Assembly: GCA_009602735.1 (NCBI GenBank)
Contig: WELA01009210.1
Location: 1 to 32,146 of the forward strand
Origin: Mesotaenium endlicherianum
Taxonomy: Eukaryota > Streptophyta > Zygnematophyceae > Zygnematales > Mesotaeniaceae
Direction of reading: 5' to 3'
DNA length: 32,146 nucleotides
This document shows, one piece after another, positions 19,105 through 29,965 of this stretch. Positions within the stretch are counted from its first letter, which is position 1, and the number at the start of each line of letters is the position of its first letter. The translations under genes and the position numbers were made by a program. A model generated the notes under the pieces. It did not search any database. It had not been told where the DNA came from and was given only the letters and a program-made list of their open reading frames with translations.

Positions 19105-20634
19105 CTAGGGGGGTGTTCCTGGGGCTTCAGGATCAAGAGACTGAGATCTGGACCTAGATCTGGACAGCCCTCTAGGTCTGTCAGCTGGCCTTTTAAAGAA
19201 CCCCGTTTGTTCTAAAGTTGGATCTCGAGGAGAACGAAGGATGGTAGCCTGCTCTTCACCCACTTGGGTGTTGATCCCCACATAGACAGGCATTTTAGTA
19301 GGATGTTGAAATTCAGTGGCAAGAGGTACATGTCCCTGAGCGAAGGGGGAGGCCGGCATACCTCAGGCCCACCCGCGTGGCCCTCCTCTGGCACCCCTGT
19401 TCTCTGGGGATTTTTGCCTGTGTCTGCTGCCAAGTACAGTCAAATCAGCTTCTTCCCCTGCTTGGGCAGGTGGGCTGGGGGAGCGAGTGCGGGGTCCAGT
19501 TGCCTCCATGACCGGGATCACATTCCATATACCTGATCTTGGTTCCTTAGGAAGTGCCCCTGCCTGCCCCTGGGTCTCTTAAGTACCAGCTCCTGATGCT
19601 TCTCCTCTGCCTTGTTATTCTCCTTCCTCCTCCTCATCCTCCTCCTCAGAGAGTAGGAGCCTCGTCCACTAGGTCGTCCTGCTCCCTGGTAGACATGGAG
19701 TAGTCTACTGACCTCCCTTTCTTAGGGCGCGCTGGAGGTTACTTGGCCTTCAGCCTGCTGATATCTATCCGGCCTGCATTCTTCGCCCATTTGACGAAGG
19801 CATGCTTTCCCGTAGAGAAGTAGTCTCTCCCCCTCCTCCTGTGCTCTTTGGTCTCTGCATTCATATTGCTCAGGCAGCCATTCAGCCTGGGGTCCCAAGA
19901 GGCAATGTGAGGTGGCAGGATGAGGTAGCCGTCTAGGCCATAGTGGAAATCGTATGGTTGGGCTCGGTCACACTCCTGCTTTTTGTTTGTGACGGTCATC
20001 CACCTCCAGTCTGTTGGCTGCTGGTAGTACTCGGGTCCATGCTCAGCCTTTCTCAGTTTACATGGGAACCAGTGGGGAGAGAACATCTGCTGTCCTGCTT
20101 CCTTGGCCAAGTACTCCCAGCTCCTTCTCTCAACTTCATTGTAAGCTGGCAATAGTGTGAGGTAGAATACCGTATCCTTAAAGCTATCGGGCCGCATGCT
20201 CACCATCCTGATGAGTCTCTGATCTCCCACTATTCTCGGTATTGGGACTGGCTTGTTCTCTGAATCATCAGCAAGGTACTGGGCCTGTTCTGCTGTATAG
20301 CCCACCATCTTGGCATAATCCTCGTAGAGGACCACACCAGTGTGTGTCTCAATGTACCTATCCAGTGCTGCAGTTCCTTCTCTCTGTAGCAGTGTTGTCT
20401 GTTCTAGCTTGTTGATCTCCTGGGCTGCCAGCAATGCTTCCTTCAGGTTATCAAAGTTTTGGCCACCCACCACAGTATACCTGTAAGTGGCCAAGCTCTT
20501 CTGCCTATCCGCTTCAGCATTTTTCCTTCTCTCCTCCTCTGCCGCTGCCGCTTCTTCTTGTTGTTTCTTCTGTCTCTCCTCCTCAGCTTTCCTGAGGTTT
20601 TCCGCTTCCTGATCCTTCTTATTCTGTGCTTCTT
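19105..20634 (-). pseudogene. ORF3 of element C, main part, diverged and broken
   Basis: This is the central and C-terminal part of ORF3. The coiled coil and the conserved domain are in one open frame down to TAA at 19739-19741, with YNEVERRSWEYLAKE, PTDWRWMT, LPPHIASWDPRLNG and GKHAFVKWA. After the stop, PKKGRSV and the acidic tract are frame-broken. The C-terminus is readable again at 19105-19359 (GHVPLA, KMPVYV, RSPRDP). By eye, identity to the ORF3 of A is only about half, while the pol genes are nearly the same. Element D was inserted at the upstream end (20634/20635). Confidence 0.8.
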
Positions 20635-21897
20635 TGTAATGAATCAATTCATTATTTATTCAATTAATTGCATATATAAATATAACACAAAATAAGTATT
20701 ATGTCTATATACTCACATGTGCGAGTTCATCTAAATGAATGTATGTCGATGTAATGCGAGTTTTACTTACTTTGTCAAAAAGGTCAGCAGGATGACTTTT
20801 GTACCGTAGTGTAGTTTGCTGACTTTGTTGAAAAGGTTAGCAGGATGACTTTTGTATCATAGTGTAGTTTGCTGAGATTTATATATCAGTTATGTATAGG
20901 ATATAATATCAGTAGGTTGACATATATTAAGCTCGCTCGATATTAGTCAATATACTTAGCTTCAGTACGCTGAGGATAGACATATTCATTTAGATTGTTA
21001 TTTGTAGATTGGCACATGTGACCGTAGTATATTGGATGTCGGGAGGTCGACTGAGATTCGGTAAACCGATGTCCTACCAATGTGGTTAAATCCTGGGTGG
21101 GCGGAGCCGTCGTCAGCCAACTGAGCAGTTAGGACTTCAGTCAACCGACCAATTAATATGGTCGTTATACCTAGATCCGTGGGTCCCAACTTAACGGGTT
21201 TCCCACGAAACGGCGCACCTTGCGCCGTGGTCAACCAGGTGGTCACTAGGTACATAGCAGGCTGGGATCTCGTGGTCCCGGATTCTGGACAGTAGGCTTT
21301 ATAGTCGGATTTCTACTTGCAAGTGATGTGTGCACTTTTTGGGTTCGTTCTAATGACTAGCCTTCACTGAAATTGACATGGCTGCTTTGTTTGCGCTGCA
21401 AATGGAGCAAACTAGGACTTTTTGGAAAGGTCTCGTCAAGATGCATCCGTTTCCGCTGAGTTTGCTCAATTTGGAGTAGTATTGACAGAGTTATGCCCTC
21501 TGACATTTTGGGGTCACACAGCGGACAGATTCCATGGTTTTTGCACCTAAGTCAGTGGGATGTGTTTGAGCTACTTTATGGTCAAATGAATGAGAGCGCC
21601 TTTGCTATTCAGTCCCCTGATGTTGTGTATGTGCTTACACATGCTTGTATGCCTGGTAGGCAAGAGGTCATGAGTTTCTAAAGGAGAAGCTCTAGTCCTC
21701 AAGCTCGCCTCTTTCTTGTGCCTTGTATTCGTGTGCAACTATGGCACATTACGATAAGTGAGTCAAGGGTCAAGATGAGTAAACGGAATTCATTATAAGG
21801 GCGAAGATCGCTCCCTGATTTCACACGCTTCCACCTATCTCTGATCTTTTATATTTAAATGAAATATATTAATCTTGAATAAGCAAGATTCATTACA
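20635..21897 (+). repeat. 5' LTR of element D (1,263 bp)
   Basis: It starts TGTAATGAATC and ends GATTCATTACA, a perfect 11-base terminal inverted repeat. A block at about 21060-21113 (GTCCTACCAA, GTGGTTAA, GGCGGAGCC) is recognisably the same as one in the A/B/C LTRs (about 4622-4675). It also has two near-repeats of AGGTTAGCAGGATGA type at about 20785-20850. The CGGCGCACCTTGCGCCG palindrome near 21212-21228 could fold strongly. Confidence 0.92.
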
Positions 21898-21898
21898 G

Positions 21899-21911
21899 TG
21901 GTATCGGAGCT
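21899..21911 (+). promoter_or_regulatory. tRNA primer-binding site of element D
   Basis: TGGTATCGGAGC lies one base after the 5' LTR. It differs at one position from the plant-type initiator-Met primer site (TGGTATCAGAGC). It would bind the tRNA that primes minus-strand DNA synthesis. Confidence 0.8.
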
Positions 21912-24601
21912 AAGTCCTTCTTGAATGTCCGTGCTCGTCTTCTTTGTCTCAGGAGGTAAGTGTGTGACGCTTACTTGTGTGGTATGATGAGTCTAGGTTG
22001 AGCTTGGGGAAGTGTATGATGTAGAGCATTGCACATCCTGTCCAGGATCCTTCCACTTGCTCACCTAGTGTATCTTCGGGCTCAATGTACTATGCGGCAT
22101 ACTAACTTGACTTTCCTAACTTCTTGTGTACAGATCCACGCATGGAGAAGCCTAAAGTGGAGGCTTGATGGACGAGGTGTCTGCAAGCATCAAGGGCAGC
22201 CTCAAGGGAGTTGCATCATAGCAAGTTGGATATGACTCATTTACCTCACTTGATCATAGTCGTTGTGTGTTGTTATATGCAATCCACGGCTAGTATAGAG
22301 AGGGGTGTGCACTCTAGCGGTGCTAGAGGACTTGTTAGTCTGTTGTGCTAACCCTTCGGGTTTAAGCTTGTTGCTTTGCAAGAGAGGAACCTCTCTCATT
22401 ATGTGTGTGGTAGCTAGGTTGAGGGAGCTTGGGTATGGCTGCATGTGTTGAGACAGTGCGTGCACACATGATTTACTAACTTAAGTTCCCAAGTATGGAT
22501 TACGACAGATTTTCGTCGCCACGGTCCAAGTGCACTACGTCGTCCACAAGCTTCAGCATGCTGCAACTTCTATGAGAAGAGACTTCCACAGCAACAATGG
22601 CATCCTACAGATACCCTCTATTCCCAACCATGGCTGTGTCATTGTGTGCTCCTCTCGTTTGCCACATTGACGTGGGCTGGAAGGTTTAGGGTATGTGCCG
22701 TGTGCTTGAATGCTATGTGTGAGACGGTGCTTTGGTGGTACTTGATGGGATCGTAGGAGCTTGGGGTTTAAGCTTAAGATAAGTCTAGTCAGTGTGCAGA
22801 GGTTTTTTTTGGATGCGGATCTTATGTGATTGCTAACTTAGGTTAAGTCAGTCTGTTGGATTATTTGACCTAATGTGGTTAAAGGGTTTAAGGGCTTGGG
22901 TTTATGGACGCGAGGACTTTCCTTTAACTCTCTTTAGTTTGCATGACTTATTAAAGGTTAAGTGTCCGAGAGCAGCCGCGATGAATGAGTACATTGAGTG
23001 CTTGAGCTGAACGAGCTCTTGGTGTCGCCACGCTTGGAGCGTGACATGTCTTACTGTGGGATTGTGGCTCGTAGGAGCTAGCGAGATAATCATATAAGAT
23101 GAGCATATCGAGACTTAGGTCTGTACGGTGTGTTGGCTGACGTACGGAAAGTCAACGTGGATACTAGAGGGGGTTTAACTACTTGCCTTAGGTCCAGTTG
23201 GCTATTTGGATGCCACCTGTACACTTGGTCAAGTGTAAGGAGGTTTGTGTCTTCGTCATAGGGACCATCTGGGCATAATAGCAGTGTGCTAAGTTTCTGC
23301 CGGCCTCGCAGCTAACGGAGCTTGCTAGGTAGCATGCAAGATGCATTTGTATATGCGTCAGGTGCATGGAATTTGAATCTCGGGTGCTAGAGGTAGTGGA
23401 TCGCCGTTAGCATACTGTAGAGCAGGTGTAAAATGGGCCCTGCTGTGATAGATTCACTATGCACACCTAAGTAAAGACAGAAGAGACCATCGACATTATA
23501 GACGTTCTCGCAATGCATGGCTTGAATGATCTTGTTCAGTCCGATGCACAAACATTCTTCTTGCTAGCTTGGGGTTACAGTGCGAAAGTCTTACCAGGGA
23601 TCTATGCACGCTGTTGTCATTGGCTTGCTAGGTGCTTGCTGCAATTACAATAGGTGCCATGTATGTGCCTTTAGAGAGGAACTCGGTTTTGAGCTATACT
23701 GCGTTTGCCCATTGTCATTGGTTGAGTCTTTGTGATCCCAATGTTTGCCTTACCCTCCCGGGAACTATGTAAGATGGAGTCATCACATCTTGAGTGGACT
23801 GATGCAGCTAGGGTGTGGTGTTTGCCACGCGTAGCTTAAGCTCATTGAAGGCAACTTACACACTTGTTTGTTGTCTGTTCGACAGACTGAGACCAGCAAG
23901 CAGAGTGTGAAGCGATGGTGCATACAGGTCGAGAGAGGCCGAGGAGTTGGCATGCTGGACGTTGCCACGTGACGCATCCCCACCTGTCCTCTGGGCAACT
24001 TCAGGCAGTAAGGCCTGAAGGAAGGAGTATCTTGAAACATCAGAACGAGGATAGTTGGTTGTTTTTGGTCCTTCTTCTCTTTGATTGTTGACTCTCACCA
24101 TTGGGTGGTTGTCATTTTGGTGTATGTCTTGCTAGGAATGACCAGTATGAGTCATTGTATGTAAGCATTGGTAGAGTCAGCTAACTGAGCTACTTCTTGG
24201 TATGGATAAACTTGCTAATAGGGCCGGTTGTCTTCATCTCATAGCAAGCTATCTACACTCTCGAATGGAGAGATGTAATACGCTGGCTTGAGTTTGGGTT
24301 CTTCATGGATAGAGCTTTGTGGTGAGAGGGTCTGAATGGCAGTACACTCTTCCCTGTGCCACTTCGGTCATTGATCAAATTTTGAGAAATGGACTTTTTT
24401 TTTTTTGGGAGGGGGGGACTTTCTTTCGTTTTTTTTGTTTTTTTGCTTACTTGGGTGTTTGCACTTTGTGTCCTCTTCTCGGTATTCCTTTGTTGATTCT
24501 CCTCCACCCACTCGTACCTCCGCAATCCTCTGTGACTGTCACTCTGTGTGGTTCCTATGATGCGGAGTTGTAGGCACTTTTTGGTGTGCTTATGTGGTTA
24601 A

Positions 24602-24640
24602 AGCTGTCGGGTCGACAGCTATTTAATTTGGGGAGAGGGA
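24602..24640 (+). promoter_or_regulatory. Internal hairpin plus purine tract of element D
   Basis: AGCTGTCG-GGT-CGACAGCT (24602-24620) is an eight-base-pair stem, followed by ATTTAATTTGGGGAGAGGGAG. It is the same arrangement as the terminal cassette at 25465-25499, with one base pair changed on both sides of the stem (T:A to C:G). Confidence 0.6.
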
Positions 24641-25464
24641 GATGGGACGTGTATTAGGAGTATTCAGTAAGCTGTGCTTACCTGCATACTCAGCAGCAAG
24701 TGTATGTACTAACTGAGTCATACACTGCCACGTTCTATGTATGTACTGCATTAATATCAGGAGCATCAGTGACTGACTGGTGTAAACTGTGAGTTGCGGT
24801 ACACTGTTGGAGCAAGTGTACGTACTAATTGAGTAAGTACATTGCCGTAAGTTGGATTGGGTAGCAATGATGCATGGCACATCAGGGAATTGCTTGAGGT
24901 GACCAACGTATTGCTCAAAACCATATGTTTCTTTGAACTTAGATTGTTCTGAAAATGTGGTTAAAATTTAAAATTTTCATTGGCTCATTAACCTGATGTT
25001 ACTCTTCTTGTGAGGGCATTCAATGCCATCAAACCAGTTGGTCTCTCTTTTTGCAGGTGCCTAAGTCACAAGAAATTGCTTGTGAAGAGCTTTCAAGGTG
25101 TGAGCACGGCAGGAGTTGAAGACCAAGAGAAGGAGAAAAGGCTTAGTTCAATACGCTGAGCTTTAATAACACTCTTTCATTGTTTGACCTCAAAAGGAGG
25201 CTGTTCAATTTGGGTGTGGTTTGCATGGTGTGAGGTGCTCTACTATGTCTTTCAACCGGAAGGACTATTGTGAGTAGGGGTAAGTCCATGCATGTCTTCA
25301 GTTAATGATTGTGAAGTCAGATGGTTGCTTGCATGACAATTTGTTGTGATGGATTTTTACTTGCACTGGGTAGGTGAATATATCATGCTCGTGTTTTGTT
25401 TGCTTGCTTTGCTTCACCTAGTTGACTGAAGTGTATTATTAAATAAAAGTATCATATGCTGAGT

Positions 25465-25499
25465 GTTGTCGAGGCGACAACGATTTAAGTTGGGGAGAT
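25465..25499 (+). promoter_or_regulatory. Terminal hairpin plus polypurine tract of element D
   Basis: GTTGTCG-AGG-CGACAAC (25465-25481), then AAGTTGGGGAGAT up to the 3' LTR at 25500. The hairpin is identical to those of B and C although the rest of D is unrelated to them. Confidence 0.8.
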
Positions 25500-26761
25500 T
25501 GTAATGAATCAATTCATTATTTATTTAATTAATTGCATATATAAATATAACACTAAATAAGTATTATGTCTATATACTCACATGTGCGAGTTCATCTAAA
25601 TGAATGTATGTCGATGTAATGCAAGTTTTACTTACTTTGTCAAAAAGGTCAGCAGGATGACTTTTGTACCGTAGTGTAGTTTGCTGACTTTGTTGAAAAG
25701 GTTAGCAGGATAACTTTTGTATCATAGTGTAGTTTGCTGAGATTTATATATCAGTTATGTATAGGATATAATATCAGTAGGTTGACATATAGTAAGCTCG
25801 CTCGATATTAGTCAATATACTTAGCTTCAGTACGCTGAGGATAGACATAGTCATTTAGATTGTTATTTGTATATTGGCACATGTGACCGTAGTATATTGG
25901 ATGTCGGGAGGTCGACTGAGATTCGGTAAACCGATGTCCTACCAATGTGGTTAACTCCTGGGTGGGCGGAGCCGTCGTCAGCCAACTGAGCAGTTAGGAC
26001 TTCAGTCAACCGACCAATTAATATGGTCGTTATACCTAGATCCGTGGGTCCCAACTTAACGGGTTTCCCACGAAACGGCGCACCTTGCGCCGTGGTCAAC
26101 CAAGTGGTCACTAGGTACATAGCAGGCTGGGATCTCGTGGTCCCGGATTCTGGACAGTAGGCTTTACAGTCGGATTTCTACTTGCAAGTGATGTGTGCAC
26201 TTTTTGGGTTCGTTCTAATGACTAGCCTTCACGGAAATTGACATGGTTGCTTTGTTTGCGCTCCAAATGGAGCAAACTAGGACTTTTCGGAAAGGTCTCG
26301 TCAAGATGCATCCGTTTCCGCTAAGTTTTCTCAATTTGGAGTAGTATTGACAGAGTTATGCCCTCTGACATTTTGGGTCACACAGCGGACAGATTCCATG
26401 GTTTTTGCACCTAAGTCAGTGGGATGTGTTTGAGCTACTTTATGGTCAAATGAATGAGAGCGCCTTTGCTATTCAGTCCCCTGATGTTGTGTATGTGCTT
26501 ACACATGCTTGTATGCCTGGTAGGCAAGAGGTCATGAGTTTCTAAAGGAGAAGCTCTAGTCCTCAAGCTCGCCTCTTTCTTGTGCCTTGTATTCGTGTGC
26601 AACTATGGCACATTACGATAAGTGAGTCAAGGGTCAAGATGAGTAAACGGAATTCATTATAAGGGCGAAGATCGCTCCCTGATTTCACACGCTTCCACCT
26701 ATCTCTGATCTTTTATATTTAAATGAAATATATTAATCTTGAATAAGCAAGATTCATTACA
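25500..26761 (+). repeat. 3' LTR of element D (1,262 bp)
   Basis: It is the partner of the LTR at 20635-21897, with the same ends. One G is missing relative to the 5' copy (TTTTGGGTCAC against TTTTGGGGTCAC, near 26375). It is followed by the second TTCTT copy. Confidence 0.92.
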
Positions 26762-26910
26762 TTCTTCTGCCGCCTCTTGTTGTTTACGGACCCTTTCCTG
26801 TTCTCTCCTGGTGAGGGACGTCGCCGCCAGCTCCTTCTGGTATTGCTCCATTGTCCTCCTGGCTTCTTCCGCCTTGCGCTTTCGTCCTCCTTTTGTGTGG
26901 TGGGAGCCAT
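26762..26910 (-). pseudogene. ORF3 of element C, N-terminal exon-like piece beyond the D insertion
   Basis: This short piece encodes the start of ORF3: an ATG at 26908-26910 with MAPTTQKE, and in another frame GRKRKAEEARRTMEQYQKEL, matching the KRKRRAEEA start of A. A one-base frame change is therefore likely close to the start. If D and one TTCTT copy are left out, the frame runs directly into the main part (EAAEE, then AQNKKDQE). Confidence 0.7.
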
Positions 26911-27239
26911 TCTGCACATGTAACCAAGGCACAAGTTAGTAGGAATCGACCTTTGTCATAGGAGTTGCAGGAAGGGTGTAAGTTCGTATAAATATGGTAT
27001 ATTCGTTCCCGTTTACCTTACAGGGTGATTGCTAGGAGTTGACGTAGTTGCGGTGCGCTAGACATAAACGTATGAATGTGTTTTCAGGTGGGTTAAGTGA
27101 TGTATTGTTGTGCGAGGCCTTTTTTCGTTCAGCCAAAGGTGCTTTATGTGGGCCGCGCTGTCCCCTATGTCACTATGCTAACACTTAGGATTCACATAAC
27201 CGTCCCTTTCTCACTCTCGCACACTAACTGTCATATATT

Positions 27240-27276
27240 TTCCCCTCCAACTTAAATGGAGACAGGACCTCCTGTC
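27240..27276 (-). promoter_or_regulatory. Internal hairpin plus polypurine tract between pol and ORF3 (element C)
   Basis: On the minus strand: GACAGGA-GG-TCCTGTC (27261-27276), a perfect seven-base-pair stem, then TTTAAGTTGGAGGGGAAA. It is the cleanest of the three internal copies. The rest of the gap 26911-27303 holds no recognisable gene and is where any signal for expressing ORF3 would lie. Confidence 0.6.
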
Positions 27277-27303
27277 ACCTTCCTGTATCAACTGAAATGA
27301 CTG

Positions 27304-28814
27304 TTAGGGAGGTGCTCCAGCCGCCCGAAGGTGGAACCGTGTCAACGCCCCTTTGGCATTGGTCAAGTGGTCCTTAAACTCCCAAGTGTCCCCAGAGGCA
27401 TCGTAACCCTTCCATCGAATGAGGTACTTCATGACATATTTAGACGATCAACGGACCGAGCGCGCGTCTAAAATCTCCTCAACCTCATATTCCTCACGGT
27501 CGCCGTCCCGAACAGCGGGGACAGGTCCCGGTTGGACAGGTAACCGACCTGTGAACAGTATATCACCTTTGATGTATGGTTCCAGGAAGGAGACATTAAA
27601 GACCGGGTGACCTTTGTATTCGGCTGACATGTTCAGTTTGTAAGCATTGTGACCGACACGACGCACCACCGAATAGGGACCGACCTAGACAGGGCCAAGC
27701 TTTTTCTTGACCACACCAGGGAGGTACAGGTGCTGAGAATGCAGTTTGACTAAATCGCCCTTAGAAAATGTCAGCGCCCGACGGTGTTGATTAGCGTATT
27801 TTTGTTGGTTTTCTTGGACTTTGTGCAGGTTTTGTTGGACTTCTGACAGGGTGTCAGCAAACTCCTGAGTTAACTGGAGGGAGACCGGATTGTCAATCCC
27901 TTCAGGGTGAGTTAAAGACTCCCCTAGCACATCTAAAGGAGACTTAGGGACTCTACCAAGGCTGAGTTCAAAAGGAGTCTTGCCCGTTGACGCGTGCACC
28001 GCGCTGTTGACCGCAAACTGAATTTGAGGCAACAGGTCATCCCAATTATCTTGTTTTTGGTTATCATATGCTCTCAGCACCTCCTGCAGAACTTGGTTAG
28101 TTCTTTCAGTCTGCCCATCAGTCTGAGGGTGGTTAGCTGTGTTGAGCAACTGTTTGACTCCCATTAACCCCATTAAAGCTCTCCAGAACTTAGAGGTAAA
28201 TTTTGAGTCTCTATCTGAGATGATATTAGAGGGGAGCCCATGTTGGCATACTACATGGTTGTAAAATTGCCTCGCTGTTTCGAGTGCAGTCACTTTGACA
28301 GTTGTGGGGATAAAAATGACCATTTTTGTCAGTTTATCCACGACTTCTAGTATTGAATCATGCCCATTGGCTGTTCTTGGTAGTGTGACCACCCAGTCCA
28401 TGGATATAGTTTCCCAGCGTTAAGTTGGGATGGGAAGTGTTTGCAAAAGACCTCCCGTTGGTGTGTGCCTGGACTTATTTCTTTGACACTGATCACAGGA
28501 AGTCACATATTTCAAGACCTCTCGGAGCAACCCTCCCAATGTTAATGTTTTGCCAATTTGCCAACAGTTTTGGCCTGCCCCAAATGCCCACCCAGTAAAC
28601 TGTCATGCGCTTGACTCAGTAAGAGAGACCTTATTTCCAAATTATTAGGAATGACCAGCTTCAGCCTTTCTGAAGTGGTTTCAGTCACCCAGATCCCTCC
28701 CTTAAGCTTATACCCGAGTGCAGTAGCACGACACACACCAGTAGTGCGGCTGGGCTCAAATGTTGGGTCAGAGTGGTAGGCTTTCCTAAGTTGTTCAAGG
28801 AAGGACTTTTTCAT
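27304..28814 (-). pseudogene. pol: Element C integrase and chromodomain
   Basis: On the minus strand: integrase zinc finger (HDSLLGGH; CDQC), D,D35E core (MDWV, ISDRD, QTER), GPY/F, and a chromodomain with the full TWEFKD segment that A lacks, ending in TAA at 27304-27306. Breaks: TAA where A has TAT in HYHW, with a one-base deletion just after (about 28530-28545); TAA at 28420-28422 before MDWV; TAG for Trp in the GPVW motif (27685-27687); TGA for Arg in the chromodomain (27448-27450). In chromoviruses the chromodomain directs insertion to heterochromatin. Confidence 0.87.
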
Positions 28815-29965
28815 CTTTAGTGAAGTGAGTGCACCAGGACTTATCTACAGCATGATGACTAAAGTTCTTTTCTTGCAAGTCAGGTCTTCTAGAGAGTGCA
28901 TCAGCAGGATTCAACTTCCCTGGTTGTAGTCAATCTGGACTTGGAACTGCTCCAGCATCTGGCTCCAGCGGTTCTCCCTCCTCGACAGCTTGGACTTCTT
29001 CTGAAAGTGAGTCAGAGCTAGATGATCTGTAATCACCTTAAAAGCCTTACCATGTAAGTATGCTCTCCACTGTTTGAGCACATGAATCATAGCTAGCAGC
29101 TCTCATGCACAGAATCATTAATCTCTGCTGGATTAAATTTCATAGGCTCGTACAACACAGGGTGCCACACCTGCCGTACCTTACCATCCTTTGTGGTCTT
29201 GTCAGCAGGCTGCAACTAAATAGCACCCATGGCAAAGTCAGAGGCATCAGTGAGCACCTGCACGGGTTTGCTGGGATCATACACGGCTAGCACTGGGGCA
29301 GAACAAAGGCCATCTTTAAGGGTCTGGAAGGCAGCCTGCTGCTCTTCCCCCCACACATACCCTATGTCTTTCTTAGTAAGGTCAATCAGTTTACTGGCCT
29401 TGGTAGAATGATTCTCAGTAAATCTCCTATAGTGGTTAGCCAACCCGAGGAAGGATCTAACTTCGGAGGCCGACTGTGGTACTGGCCAGTCCCTTATGGT
29501 CTGGACTTTCTTAGGATCCACACTGATGCCCTTTTTACAGACAACGTGGCCTAAGAATTCAATACTTTCCTTAAAGAAATCACACTTGCTCATTTTAGCA
29601 TATAACTGATTTCTTCTCAGAATGTCCATGACTGTCTTTAAGTGTTCAGCGTGCTGAGCTTGATCTTTAGAGAAAATTAAAATATCATCCAAGAAAAATT
29701 GCACAAACTTATCCAAATAAGGCCTGAAAATCTCATTCATAGCACCCATGAAGGTCGCAGGAGCATTAGTCAGTCCAAACGGCATCACGTTGAACTCATA
29801 GTGTCCATATCGTGTGCAGAAGGCAGTCTTGTGTTCATCCCCCTCAGCAATTCTGATTTGATGATAACCACTCTTGAGATCTATCTTACTGAACACCTGA
29901 GCACCAGACAGGGTATCAAGCAAGTCCTCGATTCTGGGTAAAGCATACTTGATCTTTACCGTAAT
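28815..29965 (-). pseudogene. pol: Element C RT (C-terminal part) and RNase H
   Basis: RT motifs are well preserved at about 29216-29923: [13 protein letters not shown] (motif A), [10 protein letters not shown] (motif B), [10 protein letters not shown] (motif C), EFLGHVV and [11 protein letters not shown]. RNase H begins with [12 protein letters not shown], then TAG at 29216-29218 (TTG in A). Further on, a four-base deletion (GTGCATGAGAGC near 29105) and a one-base loss near 28920 break the frame. The site where F is inserted in A corresponds to about 29410 here (FTENH). Confidence 0.87.

Larger units (their letters stand above)
21898..25499 (+). other. Noncoding interior of element D
   Basis: Only short, unconvincing open frames occur on either strand, and I see no Gag or Pol motif. 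Two items stand out: a T-rich/G-rich low-complexity patch at about 24391-24442 and a second hairpin/polypurine cassette at 24602-24640. This fits a large non-autonomous (LARD-like) element. Confidence 0.75.
20635..26761 (+). mobile_element. Element D: complete non-autonomous LTR retrotransposon (6,127 bp)
   Basis: Two near-identical LTRs (1,263 and 1,262 bp) flank 3,602 bp that encodes no recognisable protein. The element is bounded by a perfect five-base target duplication, TTCTT (20630-20634 and 26762-26766). A primer-binding site follows the 5' LTR and a hairpin/polypurine tract precedes the 3' LTR. By eye the LTRs differ at about 16 positions plus one indel, roughly 1.3%, so the insertion is fairly recent. 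The LTR ends and the 3' signal are those of the A/B/C family, which suggests trans-mobilisation by that family. Confidence 0.92.

Noticed and set aside
21493..21681. 62-codon open frame inside the LTR of D
   Set aside because: The second LTR copy has a one-base deletion in it (near 26375), and no motif is seen.
24391..24442. T-run and G-run as a poly(A) tail or LINE end
   Set aside because: No target duplication or RT lies next to it; it is simple low-complexity sequence inside D.
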